The notes beneath the pieces are model-generated. The model was not told where the DNA came from. It worked only from the letters and a program-made list of their open reading frames with translations, and searched no databases. Source: Chloroflexota bacterium (GTDB lineage: Bacteria; Chloroflexota; Anaerolineae; UBA2200). From it: 64,000 nucleotides of DNA. Position 1 is the first letter of the stretch, and the number at the start of each line of letters is the position of its first letter. This document shows, one piece after another, positions 14,704-23,452 of the stretch. The stretch spans positions 77,172 to 141,171 of the forward strand of contig JACIWX010000004.1 in assembly GCA_014360755.1 (NCBI GenBank), read 5' to 3'. Made by a program: the position numbers and the translations under genes.

Positions 14704-15630
14704 TTATACCCTGAACTGCTCATCCTCCTTGAGAATTCGCCTCAACCCTGTCTCCAAATCCACTTTTGGGCGAAAATCCAGCTTTTCGCGTGCCAAGGTG
14801 ACATCGGCAACTAGTCGGTGGACCCCCCCGCTCTCGGCTTCGTTGTACAGACAATGGGCAGTGCGGCCAGTCACACGCTCGATGGCCTTCACCAGGGCGT
14901 TGATGGTTACCTCCTGCCCACTGCCCACATTGATGATGGCGCGGTTTACATCGTCCGCTTTTGCTGCAGCAATCAGGGCATCCACAACATCGCTCACGTA
15001 AACAAAATCCCTGCTCTGCTTGCCATCGCCATAGATGACCAGGGAGCCTCCAGATAGAATCTGCTTCAGAAACTTGGGGATGACCGGTGCATGGGTTGGG
15101 GGGATATGTTGGCCTGGGCCATAGGCATTGAAAATGCGCAGGATCACCGTCTCAATGCCCCATAGTGCACCGAGTGCTAGGACATACCCCTCTGCCGCCA
15201 TCTTGCTCACGGCATAGGGGCTTTGCGGCCTTAAAGTAGCCGTCTCTCGGACGGGCTGTTCTACTTGCTCGCCATAGGCAGCACCAGAGGAGGTGAACAC
15301 TACCCTTTTCACCCGCGCATCGCGCACGGCGGTCATCAGGCTCACCGTGCCGCCTACATTGACTTCGTTATACTCTACCGGATAAAGAATGGATTCCGGT
15401 ACTGAAACTCGCGCAGCCAAATGGTAGACGCAGTCTACTCCCTTCAGCAGTGTCCACAATTTTGGAATGTCCCTCGTATCTCCCTTCGTAAAGACTGCCC
15501 GTGGGTCCAGACGATTGCGGTCACCTGCGCTCAAATCATCCAGCACACGTACATGATGGCCTTGTTGAACCAGGCGGTTGACCAGGGCGGAGCCCAAGAA
15601 ACCCGCTCCGCCAGTAACGAGAAACTTCAT
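14704..15630 (-). CDS. NAD-dependent sugar-nucleotide epimerase (UDP-glucose 4-epimerase-like)
   Basis: Extended short-chain dehydrogenase acting on nucleotide sugars in the cytoplasm. The NAD-binding glycines are at the N-terminus (VTGGAGFLGS). The catalytic Ser and Tyr-x3-Lys are in SSGAAYG and PYAVSKMAAE, and the substrate-domain motif NAYGPGQ is present. At 308 residues it fits UDP-glucose 4-epimerases and relatives. The ATG at 15630 follows GAAGGGG by five or six bases; the ATG five codons earlier lacks a site. The exact sugar cannot be read; a role in cell-envelope glycan precursors is likely. The gene is downstream of the metallophosphoesterase on the same strand. Confidence 0.9.
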   Translation of the reverse strand: MKFLVTGGAGFLGSALVNRLVQQGHHVRVLDDLSAGDRNRLDPRAVFTKGDTRDIPKLWTLLKGVDCVYHLAARVSVPESILYPVEYNEVNVGGTVSLMTAVRDARVKRVVFTSSGAAYGEQVEQPVRETATLRPQSPYAVSKMAAEGYVLALGALWGIETVILRIFNAYGPGQHIPPTHAPVIPKFLKQILSGGSLVIYGDGKQSRDFVYVSDVVDALIAAAKADDVNRAIINVGSGQEVTINALVKAIERVTGRTAHCLYNEAESGGVHRLVADVTLAREKLDFRPKVDLETGLRRILKEDEQFRV

Positions 15631-15675
15631 CTCTACCCCTTCCATAATAAGTGATGAGGAATACGAAGCAGTCCC

Positions 15676-16662
15676 CTACTGCACTTTGTAGTTGTCCAGA
15701 AAGGCGCGCATTTCTGGGTCATCGGCAAAATCATCGGTTAAGTAGATCAGTTCATCCTCATATCTAGTGACAACGCCTGTGCTGTTGACATGCAATACCC
15801 GTCGGCCAATCCATTCGCCCTGTGACCCAGCTTGCACGACAAGCGTGCCTGTTTGGGCATTGCGCCAGCTCTGAGGCATAGGAACGCGTGAGCGCCCTCC
15901 CACGATCAGGTCAATCCCCGGTACTACTGAGGAGAGGCGCATGTCTTCGTCATAGCCCATGTTGGACAGGACGATGATAATGTCAGTCTGTTTTGCTAAT
16001 TCCGCCACATATTTGGCCAGCACATCCTCTGCCTTTAGCAGGGTATACTTCCCTTGAGATTGAGGTGATGACAATGATGCAGCATCCCAGGTCAGTCCAA
16101 TGATGCCCACCTGACGGTCCCCTACCTGCAGTAAGGCATAAGGTTGTGCCAGGAGTTTGTTCTCAGCAGCGAGCACCACATTGGCAGAAAGGACAGGAAA
16201 CTTTGCCTCGGCAATGCGTTGGCGCAGGACCTCAGGCCCCCACTGCAGGTCCAAATCACCAATGACCATAGCATCGTAATTCATAAGGTTCATGCCGTCA
16301 ATGATGACCTTGCCTTGGCTTTGTACTGCTAAGGGTTGCGTGCTCCACAGAGCGTTGCCTGCATCCAGAAGCAGCACATTTGCCCATTGCTGCCGTGTCG
16401 CCTTAATCACGCTAGCTCGCCGAGCCAGCCCTCCTTTTGGCGGGCGTCAACCACAGGGTTCGGTGTAGCCCAGCACATCATTCGTATGCAATATAACCAG
16501 CTCAATAGGTCGCGGAGTGGGGGTTGGTGTTGGCCTGGGCGTAGCGGTTGGTTGAGGCGTGGGAGTTGGTTCAGGCGCACTACAAGCGTTCAAGAGCAGG
16601 GCTATTGCTATGGGCAGCAAAGCCAACAGTAGCCTCAGCAGAAAGGTCCATTTCTCCTTCAT
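15676..16662 (-). CDS. Metallophosphoesterase lipoprotein, 5'-nucleotidase type, with in-frame UGA (candidate selenoprotein)
   Basis: Reading through one TGA (16449-16447) gives a 328-residue lipoprotein: signal peptide with lipobox LLLNAC, a Thr/Pro linker, then LVILHTNDVLGYTEPCG, the metal-binding N-terminus of the UshA/5'-nucleotidase family. The stop codon is codon 72. After it the same frame continues as RPPKGGLARRASVIKATR and the rest of the phosphoesterase domain (LLLDAGNALW, MNYDAMVIGDLDL, IIVLSNMGYDED, IDLIVGGRS) to a normal end at 15676. As remembered, relatives carry PCGC...GGLARR, with Cys where the UGA stands. A hairpin with a GGC loop follows at a distance suited to a bacterial SECIS. 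The alternative is a single nonsense mutation or base error. The ATG at 16662 follows GAGGG. Confidence 0.75.
16411..16429 (-). promoter_or_regulatory. Candidate bacterial SECIS hairpin downstream of the UGA
   Basis: On the minus strand GCTGGCTC pairs with GAGCTAGC (8 bp, one G-T) over the triloop GGC. The loop begins 25 nt after the UGA. Bacterial SECIS elements lie within roughly 16-37 nt and carry G in the first two loop positions, which this satisfies. A second, weaker stem (GCCC-GCC with GGAGGGC) lies between the UGA and this hairpin. Confidence 0.5.
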
Positions 16663-16798
16663 CCCTTGCCCTCTTGATTTCCTGGAATGTGAGTAGGATA
16701 CCAGCCAGGCGCAAGTATACTCGAACCCGCGGCAAAAGTCAATGCATCGCAGCTTTCTGTGGCCTTTGCCGCGTCGGAAAAATTCATTACGTTGCACG

Positions 16799-18046
16799 CT
16801 AATCTGCGCGACGGACCACTACGGTGGCGTTCTGACCACCAAAGCCAAAGGCATTGGCTATAGCGGTGTCCACCCGAACACGGCGAGCTTGGTTAGGTAC
16901 GTAATCCAGGTCACACTCGGGGTCTGGATATTCCAGGTTAATCGTGGGAGGCACGATGCCGTCGCGGATGGCTAGGATGGCAATCACCGTGGAAATGGCG
17001 CCTGCAGCGCCGAGCAGGTGTCCCATCATGGATTTGTTAGAACTGATGGGGATGCGGTATGCCCGCTCACCAAAGACGATCTTACAAGCCCTTGTCTCCG
17101 AGACATCGTTGAGCGGTGTTCCGGTCCCATGCGGCACAATATAATCCACCTCATCAGGAGCGATACCCGCATCAGCCAGGGCAAGGGCCATGGCTCTAGC
17201 CGCGCCATCCCCCGTTGGGTCGGGAGCAGCAATGTGATAGGCATCTTCGGTCAGGGCGTAGCCAAGCACTTCAGCCAATATGTTGGCACCGCGCTGTTTT
17301 GCGTGCTCCAGTGTCTCCAGCACCAGGACGGCTGCGCCCTCACCCATCACTGTGCCATCGCGTTGGGCATCAAAGGGGCGACAGGCTTTTTCAGGGTCGG
17401 TGTTGCGCGTGGACAAAGCTCCCAGGCGACTGAAGGCAGCCAATGCCAATGGGCTGTTCGCTGCTTCGGTGCCCCCTGCGATCATGACCTCTGCCTCCCC
17501 TTTCTGCAATTTGCGCAATGCTTCGCCAATGGCCACTGTGCCTGTGGCACATGCCGCAACCGGGGAACTGGTTGGACCTTTGATGCCCAGTGAGATAGCA
17601 ATATGGCAAGGGGCGGCATTGGCGATGACAACGGGGACAAGAGTGGGGTTAATACGCCCTGGCCCTTTTTGGTGAAAGACAATGCTTTGCTCCTCGATCA
17701 GGTCTATTCCACCAATCGCTGTTCCGATCTCTAGTCCTATACGGGTTGCATCTTCCTTCGATAAATCCAGGGCGGCATCCTGTATGGCTTGCTGGGTAGC
17801 CACGACGGCGAATTGCGTAAAGCGGGCGGTGCGCTTGGCTTCGCGAAAATCCATATAATCTTTAGGATCGAAATTCATCACCTCGCCAGCAAACTGGGTG
17901 GGAAAGCTGCTCACATCGAAGCGCGTGATGCGTCTAATCCCCGAGCGCCCTTCCAGCAGCGCTTTCCACGTTTCCTCTATGCCAATGCCCAAAGGAGTGA
18001 CAGCCCCCATTCCTGTAACAACTACTCTGCTCTTATCTGTTTTCAT
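16799..18046 (-). CDS. fabF: 3-oxoacyl-[acyl-carrier-protein] synthase II
   Basis: Condensing enzyme that elongates acyl-ACP with malonyl-ACP in fatty acid synthesis. The 415 residues and thiolase fold are complete. The catalytic triad is Cys166 (ACATGT), His306 (PHGTGTPLND) and His343 (SMMGHLLGAAGA), with Lys338. The C-terminal FGFGGQNATVVV glycine loop is intact. No acyl carrier protein or other fab gene is next to it, so the gene stands alone between the metallophosphoesterase and a methyltransferase. Polyketide-type synthases share these motifs, but the length and single domain favour FabF. Confidence 0.94.
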   Translation of the reverse strand: MKTDKSRVVVTGMGAVTPLGIGIEETWKALLEGRSGIRRITRFDVSSFPTQFAGEVMNFDPKDYMDFREAKRTARFTQFAVVATQQAIQDAALDLSKEDATRIGLEIGTAIGGIDLIEEQSIVFHQKGPGRINPTLVPVVIANAAPCHIAISLGIKGPTSSPVAACATGTVAIGEALRKLQKGEAEVMIAGGTEAANSPLALAAFSRLGALSTRNTDPEKACRPFDAQRDGTVMGEGAAVLVLETLEHAKQRGANILAEVLGYALTEDAYHIAAPDPTGDGAARAMALALADAGIAPDEVDYIVPHGTGTPLNDVSETRACKIVFGERAYRIPISSNKSMMGHLLGAAGAISTVIAILAIRDGIVPPTINLEYPDPECDLDYVPNQARRVRVDTAIANAFGFGGQNATVVVRRAD

Positions 18047-18113
18047 CGCGATGTGACTCCTATTTGTTGTTTATTTTTATAACACCACGACAGAGGAGAT
18101 GATACATGCCAGG

Positions 18114-18857
18114 TCATGCTTTCTCCACTACGAGCAAATGGGATAGTCCGAAAATACGCAATGGAGTGCTTTCCAAAGCATAGGTTACTTTCCGCAGCGC
18201 CCTGGCTAGAGCGGGATGGCGGTAAGCCAAGTTGTCGTAGCCTGGATAGATTTGGGTATGCACGATGACATGGTGCGGCAATCCTATAAATAGCTGCCTG
18301 AGTCCCCGGACTGTATAAGTCCGGACATGTGGGCAGAGACGGTTGCGCAGCCGAAGGGGCAAATAGTTCACTAGCGGGATATTGCCAAAGTGATACTTCC
18401 CGCGCCAGTAGATGCCATGCGTCTCGAAGGGATACAGGCGATTGGGCACAAAGATCACCAGGCGTCCGCCTTCTTTCGCGACTCGATAAGCCTCCCGTAC
18501 CGCTTGACGGTCATCGGTTACGTGTTCGAGGACTTCGTGCAAGAGGATCACATCAAAATAGGCTTCAGGAAAAGGCAACTCCTCGGCTGGTGCCAGGAAC
18601 ACATGTTCCAGTTGTTCCTGCGCTTGAGCGACCTTTTCCGGGTCTATGTCCACGCCATAAACCTCGTTGCTGAAAGCGCGCAGTTTCTTCATATAGGTTC
18701 CGAGGCCGCAGCCTACATCTAAAATACGTTTTCTTTCCAAAGCAGCATAGCGCTGGATCAAATCCAGACGACGGTCTTGCCCAAAGCGCCAGACATAGCT
18801 GGGATGGCCTAGTGAAATCGCTTTCAAATCCTTTTCATCGCTCACGCTACTGTCCAC
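18114..18857 (-). CDS. Class I SAM-dependent methyltransferase
   Basis: 247-residue cytoplasmic enzyme. SAM-binding motif I is [11 protein letters not shown] (about residues 45-55), followed by the acidic end of strand 2 ([10 protein letters not shown]), motif IV/post-[14 protein letters not shown] and [10 protein letters not shown]. This is the UbiE/Methyltransf_11 type. The C-terminal part ([18 protein letters not shown]) resembles methyltransferases acting on lipids or glycan precursors, but the acceptor cannot be deduced. It lies upstream of fabF on the same strand with a 67-bp gap. Confidence 0.85.
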   Translation of the reverse strand: MDSSVSDEKDLKAISLGHPSYVWRFGQDRRLDLIQRYAALERKRILDVGCGLGTYMKKLRAFSNEVYGVDIDPEKVAQAQEQLEHVFLAPAEELPFPEAYFDVILLHEVLEHVTDDRQAVREAYRVAKEGGRLVIFVPNRLYPFETHGIYWRGKYHFGNIPLVNYLPLRLRNRLCPHVRTYTVRGLRQLFIGLPHHVIVHTQIYPGYDNLAYRHPALARALRKVTYALESTPLRIFGLSHLLVVEKA

Positions 18858-18996
18858 TTTCCAGACATCGTTGGATGCATTGTATATCTTATCAGGCAGC
18901 GCTCAAAAGCCCAAATAAGTCACAGCGCAATCAGGCAGATAGCCTTTGCAGCGTATTTGTCCTCCAACCTTTGGTACGGTTATAAATGCTCTGTTT

Positions 18997-19025
18997 TTGG
19001 CAGTTGCGGTGATTTTTGCTACAAT
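18997..19025 (+). promoter_or_regulatory. Promoter of trxB
   Basis: TTGGCA (18997-19002), 17-bp spacer, TACAAT (19020-19025). The start would be about 19032, giving a 27-base leader before the ATG at 19059. Confidence 0.7.
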
Positions 19026-19058
19026 GGATTGACACTTACAAGAGAAAGGGATTGTGTT

Positions 19059-20000
19059 ATGGAGCAGGTAGTCATTATAGGTTCAGGACCAGCGGGTTTG
19101 GCGGCGGCGATCTATGCTGGCCGTTCTCAGCTTTCACCTTTGGTGCTTACAGGGTCCTTGCTCGGAGGCCAAGCTGCCACTACCAGTGAAATAGAGAATT
19201 ACCCTGGCTTCCCCAACGGTATCGGGGGCATGGAGCTTATGCAGTTGATGCAACAACAGGCGCAACGTTTTGGAGCACGTGTGGAGATGGATGAAGTGGT
19301 AGAAGTGAATTTGCGCCAGCACCCCTTCATCATCAAAACGTATAGCGTAACATACGAAGCCAATACGTTGATCATTGCTACCGGCGTTTCTCCGCGCCTG
19401 TTAGGCGTGCCTGGTGAGGATACGTTCAAGGGGCGGGGCGTTTCCTATTGCGCTACGTGCGACGGATTCTTTTACAAGGATAAAACGGTGGTCGTAGTGG
19501 GCGGGGGCGATTCTGCCGTAGAAGAAGCCCTCTACTTGACGCGGTTCGCTTCCAAGGTATACATTGTTCACCGCCGTGACCAATTGCGCGCCCAGAAGAT
19601 CGTGCAGGAGCGCGCTTTCAAGAACAGCAAGATCGAATTCAAATGGGATTCCATAGTGACTGAAATTTTGGGCGCTGAGCGCGTGACCGGGGTGCGTATT
19701 CGGAATGTCAAGAGTGGGGAGGAGTCAGTGCTCATGGCAGATGGCGTGTTTACGTACATCGGCAATGTCCCCAACACGCAATTGTTCACCGGCCAGCTCG
19801 AGCTCGATGACCTCGGCTACATCATTACTGATCGCCGTATGCATACCAGTGTGCCGGGGGTGTTTGCGGCGGGAGATGTCCAGGAGCGCGTTCTGAAGCA
19901 AGTCGTAACGGCTGTGGGTAGCGGCGCCATCGCAGCCATGGAAGCAGAAAGATTCATCGCCGAAATGGAAGGTCGTGCTTATCCAGAGCGACAATGGTAA
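19059..20000 (+). CDS. trxB: Thioredoxin-disulfide reductase
   Basis: FAD/NADPH flavoprotein that reduces thioredoxin. The FAD motif is [19 protein letters not shown] at the N-terminus. The redox-active pair is SYCATCDG, the NADPH motif is [16 protein letters not shown], and the C-terminal FAD contact is [10 protein letters not shown]. At 313 residues it is normal for bacterial low-molecular-weight TrxB. The ATG at 19059 is chosen over the in-frame start at 18957 because it follows AGAAAGGGA and a good promoter and begins right at the FAD fold. It is followed directly by a small DUF1858 redox protein. Confidence 0.95.
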   Translation: MEQVVIIGSGPAGLAAAIYAGRSQLSPLVLTGSLLGGQAATTSEIENYPGFPNGIGGMELMQLMQQQAQRFGARVEMDEVVEVNLRQHPFIIKTYSVTYEANTLIIATGVSPRLLGVPGEDTFKGRGVSYCATCDGFFYKDKTVVVVGGGDSAVEEALYLTRFASKVYIVHRRDQLRAQKIVQERAFKNSKIEFKWDSIVTEILGAERVTGVRIRNVKSGEESVLMADGVFTYIGNVPNTQLFTGQLELDDLGYIITDRRMHTSVPGVFAAGDVQERVLKQVVTAVGSGAIAAMEAERFIAEMEGRAYPERQW

Positions 20001-20050
20001 AAGTCCCTGGAGGCTTTGAACATCACTTTATCAATGGAGAAAGGGTTTTC

Positions 20051-20254
20051 ATGATCACCAAGGATATGTCTATTGGGGAAGTAGTGCGGAAATATCCCGA
20101 GACCATCGCCGTGTTTCTGGCGCATGGTTTGGGTTGCTTGGGATGTGCGGTAGCCCTCTTTGAGAACATCGAGCAGGGCGCCAAAGCGCATGGGATTGAT
20201 GTTGATGCGTTGGTTAAAGATCTGAACGCTGCAGTGTCCCAATCTAACTCGTAA
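20051..20254 (+). CDS. DUF1858 domain protein, redox-disulfide type
   Basis: 67-residue protein of the DUF1858 family, often found beside hybrid-cluster or thioredoxin-system proteins. It begins MITKDMSIGEVVRKYPE, as family members do, and has a CxxC pair (C29, C32 in HGLGCLGC). The start at 20051 follows GGAGAAAGGG; a longer frame from 19994 adds an atypical leader and overlaps trxB. The adjacency to trxB suggests that its disulfide is a thioredoxin-system substrate. Confidence 0.85.
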   Translation: MITKDMSIGEVVRKYPETIAVFLAHGLGCLGCAVALFENIEQGAKAHGIDVDALVKDLNAAVSQSNS

Positions 20255-20321
20255 TGGATGATAGGCAGAGGGCAAAACAAGGCATGGCCTGGCCCTCTGC
20301 CTAGTCTAATGGAGGCGTTGC

Positions 20322-21095
20322 ATGCCCTATATCATGGTTGGTGAAGAGAGGATTTTCTACACCTATCACCGAGGTGCAGACCCTCAATCTCCTGCCATGC
20401 TTTTGGTACATGGAGCGGGCGGAAACCATCAATACTGGGGTTTTGCCATCCGCCACCTGAAAGAGGCGGCGGTCTATGCCCTCGATTTGCCAGGTCATGG
20501 ACGCTCCAATGGATCAGGCCGCGCAAACATCGCCGACTATGCTGATTTTCTCGCCCGCTTTATGGATGCCCTGGGGCTAGTGAAGGCGATCGTGGCGGGA
20601 CATTCAATGGGTGGTGCGATCGCGATGACGATGGCATTGCGCCATCCCGATCGTGTCGCTGGCTTGGTCCTCGTTGGTACAGGGGCTCGCTTGCGTGTGC
20701 TTCCCGCCATCCTAGAAGGCACGCTGCACGATTTCGAGCGCACCATTGCAATGATTTGTGAATATGCATATTCGCCGAATGCTCCGGAGGAACTGGTACA
20801 TCAAGGCCAGCGTCAGATGTTGCGGGTTGCACCGCAGGTCATCCATGGTGATTTTGCAGCATGTAACGCGTTTGACGTTATGGAGCGGTTGGGCGAGATA
20901 CACTGCCCCACGCTCATCATCTGCGGCAGCGAGGATAAGCTGACGCCACCCAAGTACGCCGCATTCCTCGCAGAGCACATTGCTGGTGCCGAACTGACGC
21001 TGATTGAAGGAGCCGGGCACATGGTGATGATGGAAAAACCAGACCTCGTGGCTTCAGCGATCGCCTCTGCCCTGGCTAGGTGGCGTAAGCGATAA
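20322..21095 (+). CDS. Alpha/beta hydrolase
   Basis: 257-residue serine hydrolase. The oxyanion region is LLVHGAGGNHQYW, the nucleophile Ser95 is in GHSMGG, the acid is the Asp in GSEDKLTP, and the His is in GAGHMVMMEKP. This makes a complete catalytic triad. There is no signal peptide, so it is cytoplasmic. The substrate is unknown; esterase, lactonase or C-C hydrolase functions all occur in this fold. It is 67 bp after the DUF1858 gene and precedes a P-loop kinase. Confidence 0.88.
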   Translation: MPYIMVGEERIFYTYHRGADPQSPAMLLVHGAGGNHQYWGFAIRHLKEAAVYALDLPGHGRSNGSGRANIADYADFLARFMDALGLVKAIVAGHSMGGAIAMTMALRHPDRVAGLVLVGTGARLRVLPAILEGTLHDFERTIAMICEYAYSPNAPEELVHQGQRQMLRVAPQVIHGDFAACNAFDVMERLGEIHCPTLIICGSEDKLTPPKYAAFLAEHIAGAELTLIEGAGHMVMMEKPDLVASAIASALARWRKR

Positions 21096-21144
21096 GTCTC
21101 AGACTCGCTATGGCGGAGCGCTGACTGCCTGGCCGGTTGTCATT

Positions 21145-21759
21145 GTGAGTTACAAGACAATGCCTTTTAACCTGTCGGAAGCAGTAGCGAAAGTTGAGGC
21201 GCTGCTCCTGCCTCCGGATATGGAGACAACTGCCTATCCGGTGCTGATTTTGATGTCGGGGCTGCCAGGTTCGGGCAAATCCTACCTCAGCGAGCGGCTA
21301 GCCAAGGTTCTTCCTGCCGTCGTGATCGAGTCCGATCGTGTGCGGAAGGCGCTGTTCCCGCAGCCGACCTATACCGCGCAAGAAAGCGCCGTGGTTCATC
21401 GCACCTGTCAAGAGTTGATGCGCCGTTTGTTGAGGAAAGGGGTGCGCGTCATTTTTGACGCTACTAACCTGGTGGAGTTCCAGCGGGAGTTACTGTACAG
21501 CTTGGCGGAGCACAGTGGCGCACATCTGCTGATTGTACGCACTGTTGCTCCAGAAGCGGTTATTCGGGAGCGTTTAGAGCAGCGCAAGGCAAAGGGCGAC
21601 AGCATCTCTGATGCTGATTGGCGGGTCTATCGGCGCATGTCGCAACGGGAACAAAAAATCCGGCGCACCCATTTGTGCATTGACACGAGTCAGGATATTG
21701 AGGAAGCTGTGCGAAAGATCGTGAGGGCGGTTCGTCGCTGTCGTAATCCAGTCGCATAG
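21145..21759 (+). CDS. P-loop kinase of the AAA_33/zeta-like type
   Basis: 204-residue ATP-binding protein. Walker A is in LMSGLPGSGKSYLSERL, followed by VIESDRVRKAL (the Asp-Arg usual for kinases acting on small molecules), a helix, then VIFDATNLVEFQRELL and the lid Arg residues RERLEQRKAKGDSISDADW. This is the pattern of polynucleotide- or metabolite-kinase-like proteins often annotated AAA_33. The substrate is unknown. The start is either the GTG at 21145 or the ATG at 21160; neither has a clear ribosome binding site. The gene precedes a MaoC-like gene after 28 bp. Confidence 0.78.
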   Translation: MSYKTMPFNLSEAVAKVEALLLPPDMETTAYPVLILMSGLPGSGKSYLSERLAKVLPAVVIESDRVRKALFPQPTYTAQESAVVHRTCQELMRRLLRKGVRVIFDATNLVEFQRELLYSLAEHSGAHLLIVRTVAPEAVIRERLEQRKAKGDSISDADWRVYRRMSQREQKIRRTHLCIDTSQDIEEAVRKIVRAVRRCRNPVA

Positions 21760-21787
21760 CGAGTTACATTACACAGAAAGGAGCCTC

Positions 21788-22252
21788 ATGAGTCCGAAGG
21801 AATACCGCGCGCAAGGTCGTTATTTCGAGGAATTTGAGATCGGCGATAGCATGGTTTCCCCTGGCCGCACGATAACCGAGGCTGATATTGTTGCCTTCTG
21901 CGGGCTATCGGGCGATTTCAACGAATTGCACAGTAATGTGGAATACGCCAAAGGCTCTCTCTTTGGCAAGCCTGTAGCGCATGGCTTGCTGGGCTTGGCT
22001 GTCGCCTCAGGCTTATCCGGCCGGCTGGGTTTCCTAGAGGGCACCGCACAAGCCTTTATGGGGCTAGAGTGGAAATTCAAGCGACCCATTTTTGCCGGGG
22101 ATACCATTCAGGTGCGGGCTACAGTAGCGCAGAAAAAAGAGGTCAAGTCGCTGAAGGGCGGGGTAGTTGTCCTCGATGTTGCGGTGCTCAATCAAAACCA
22201 TGAGGTTGTGCAAGAAGGACGGTGGACAGTCCTGATGAAAAGCAGGGAATAG
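21788..22252 (+). CDS. MaoC-like hot-dog dehydratase
   Basis: 154-residue (R)-specific enoyl-CoA hydratase-like protein. The catalytic Asp-x4-His is in GDFNELHSN, followed by FGKPVAHGLLGLAVASGL, the family's hydratase signature, and the WKFKRPIFAGDTIQ strand. GAAAGGAG precedes the ATG. The substrate is probably an enoyl- or hydroxyacyl-CoA. It could work with the thiolase encoded at 27733-28893, though nothing in the sequence links them directly. Confidence 0.88.
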   Translation: MSPKEYRAQGRYFEEFEIGDSMVSPGRTITEADIVAFCGLSGDFNELHSNVEYAKGSLFGKPVAHGLLGLAVASGLSGRLGFLEGTAQAFMGLEWKFKRPIFAGDTIQVRATVAQKKEVKSLKGGVVVLDVAVLNQNHEVVQEGRWTVLMKSRE

Positions 22253-22352
22253 CGCTTTGCTCTTCCCTGCCTTTCGAGATGCCTGAGGATATTCCCATCA
22301 AGGGGCGTGCGGTTTGTCTTCACTCTTCACACCGCTATGATAGCCCCAAGCA

Positions 22353-22409
22353 CGCTACTCAGTGAAAGAAGCCCCCTTAGACTGGGCTCCTTTGCTCGTC
22401 TGAGTAGCG
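22353..22409. repeat. Nested inverted repeat between convergent genes
   Basis: Outer arms CGCTACTCAG (22353-22362) and CTGAGTAGCG (22400-22409) are exact. Inner arms AAGAAGCCC and GGGCTCCTT match in 8 of 9 pairs. It sits between two converging genes (MaoC and YtxH) and could end transcription from both sides, although T-runs are lacking. Confidence 0.5.
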
Positions 22410-22454
22410 CATGGGTACTGCATACTTTTTCGCCAGTGCTGGTCCTGCCTGTTA

Positions 22455-22802
22455 TCAGGCTTGAGCCTGGCTGCTCTCCTTTTCCAGTTCTTCTAAGAGT
22501 TCTTTCTTCGTCTTCGCAGCGGCTTTCTTGCCCTCTTCGATAGCTTCTTCCAGGCGGGCTTTCTGTTTTTCAAGCACAGTTCGGCTTTCTTCCTGCAATT
22601 CTTCTGCTTTCTTGCGCGCTTCTTCGGAAAGCTCAACCATGCGCTCTTTCAACTCGATGCCCTTCTGTCGGAGCTGAGCACGAGTTTCTTCACCTGGCTG
22701 AGGAGCCATCAAAAGGGCAACAGCAGCTCCGACAGCAGCCCCCAGCAGGCTGCCGATAATCACACCAGCAAGAAAATCTACTCCTCTGCTCTCATTGCTC
22801 AT
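22455..22802 (-). CDS. YtxH-like membrane-anchored coiled-coil protein
   Basis: 115 residues. The N-terminal glycine-rich transmembrane segment (FLAGVIIGSLLGAAVGAAVALLMAPQPGEETR) is the YtxH signature. The rest is a long Glu/Lys/Ala coiled coil (about residues 45-110). The family is associated with the envelope and stress, with no established biochemical role. It is followed upstream on the same strand by a DUF948-like protein, the usual companion of YtxH genes. Confidence 0.85.
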   Translation of the reverse strand: MSNESRGVDFLAGVIIGSLLGAAVGAAVALLMAPQPGEETRAQLRQKGIELKERMVELSEEARKKAEELQEESRTVLEKQKARLEEAIEEGKKAAAKTKKELLEELEKESSQAQA

Positions 22803-22870
22803 ACGCGTATCCCTCCTCTATGTTCTCATTGTGTCGTGCACAAAACCCTACCTTATACACCCAACAAGGT

Positions 22871-23176
22871 TCATTCGCCTTCGCGTGGCCGCTTGAGCGA
22901 TAATAAAACTTCCATTGTTCGACGCAGGCCAGCGGCAAATCCTCCTATTTTCACCGCTGGCGAGACGATCGTTTCACTGACCAGAGAGGTGGTACCTTTG
23001 ACCGTGCCAATTGTCTCGCGCATGGAATCAAGCATTGGCTTTAACTCCTGTTCCAGCAGGCGGGTCAGACTGCGTAACTGCCAGAGCAATACAGTGAGCA
23101 CAATGCCAATGACAATAGACTCTAGTGCTAGGATGATAATCGCGATGTCGCGCACAACACCCAGTGTCACGTTCAA
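22871..23176 (-). CDS. DUF948-like membrane protein
   Basis: 101 residues with one N-terminal membrane helix (IAIIILALESIVIGIVLTVLLW) and a following helical segment (LEQELKPMLDSMRETIGTVKGTTSLVSE) typical of DUF948/YtxG proteins. The pairing with a YtxH gene on the same strand (68 bp apart) supports the assignment. The function is unknown; it is probably an envelope scaffold component. Confidence 0.75.
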   Translation of the reverse strand: MNVTLGVVRDIAIIILALESIVIGIVLTVLLWQLRSLTRLLEQELKPMLDSMRETIGTVKGTTSLVSETIVSPAVKIGGFAAGLRRTMEVLLSLKRPREGE

Positions 23177-23197
23177 CTCCTATCTGACACAATTATA

Positions 23198-23452
23198 TCA
23201 CAACTTGATGCGCCTGACAAGTGCCATCAACAGCCAGCAGGCAGCAGAGGCTGGTAGCAAATGGAGTTCGCCAATCAATATATCATGCCAGGCGAGAACC
23301 GTGGCGATCGTCTGGCCCATAGCAAAACCAAGTAACGCCGCCAACCAATAGAGAGCGAGCTGTTTCAGTGAACTACCCCAGAAGAAGTGGAAAACAGCTG
23401 CATAGAGCGTCGCAAGCACAACTGACAGGATGAACAGAGGAGAAAAAGACAT
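23198..23452 (-). CDS. Small three-helix membrane protein (84 aa)
   Basis: No family recognised. It has three hydrophobic segments (about residues 4-22, 31-50 and 60-78) joined by short loops, and a C-terminal RRIKL. The ATG at 23452 overlaps the mnmA stop as TAATG and has GGAGGG eight bases ahead, so it is translationally coupled to mnmA. The ATG two codons earlier is too close to that site. Confidence 0.7.
   Translation of the reverse strand: MSFSPLFILSVVLATLYAAVFHFFWGSSLKQLALYWLAALLGFAMGQTIATVLAWHDILIGELHLLPASAACWLLMALVRRIKL

Noticed and set aside
16500-16570. Thr/Pro codon repeats as a mobile or tandem DNA repeat
   Set aside because: They are lipoprotein linker codons, as also at 53620-53760 and 41950-42010.
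16447-16797. Treating the N-terminal lipoprotein piece and the phosphoesterase body as two separate genes
   Set aside because: The second piece has no start site of its own, and the two join in the same frame across a single UGA inside a family motif.
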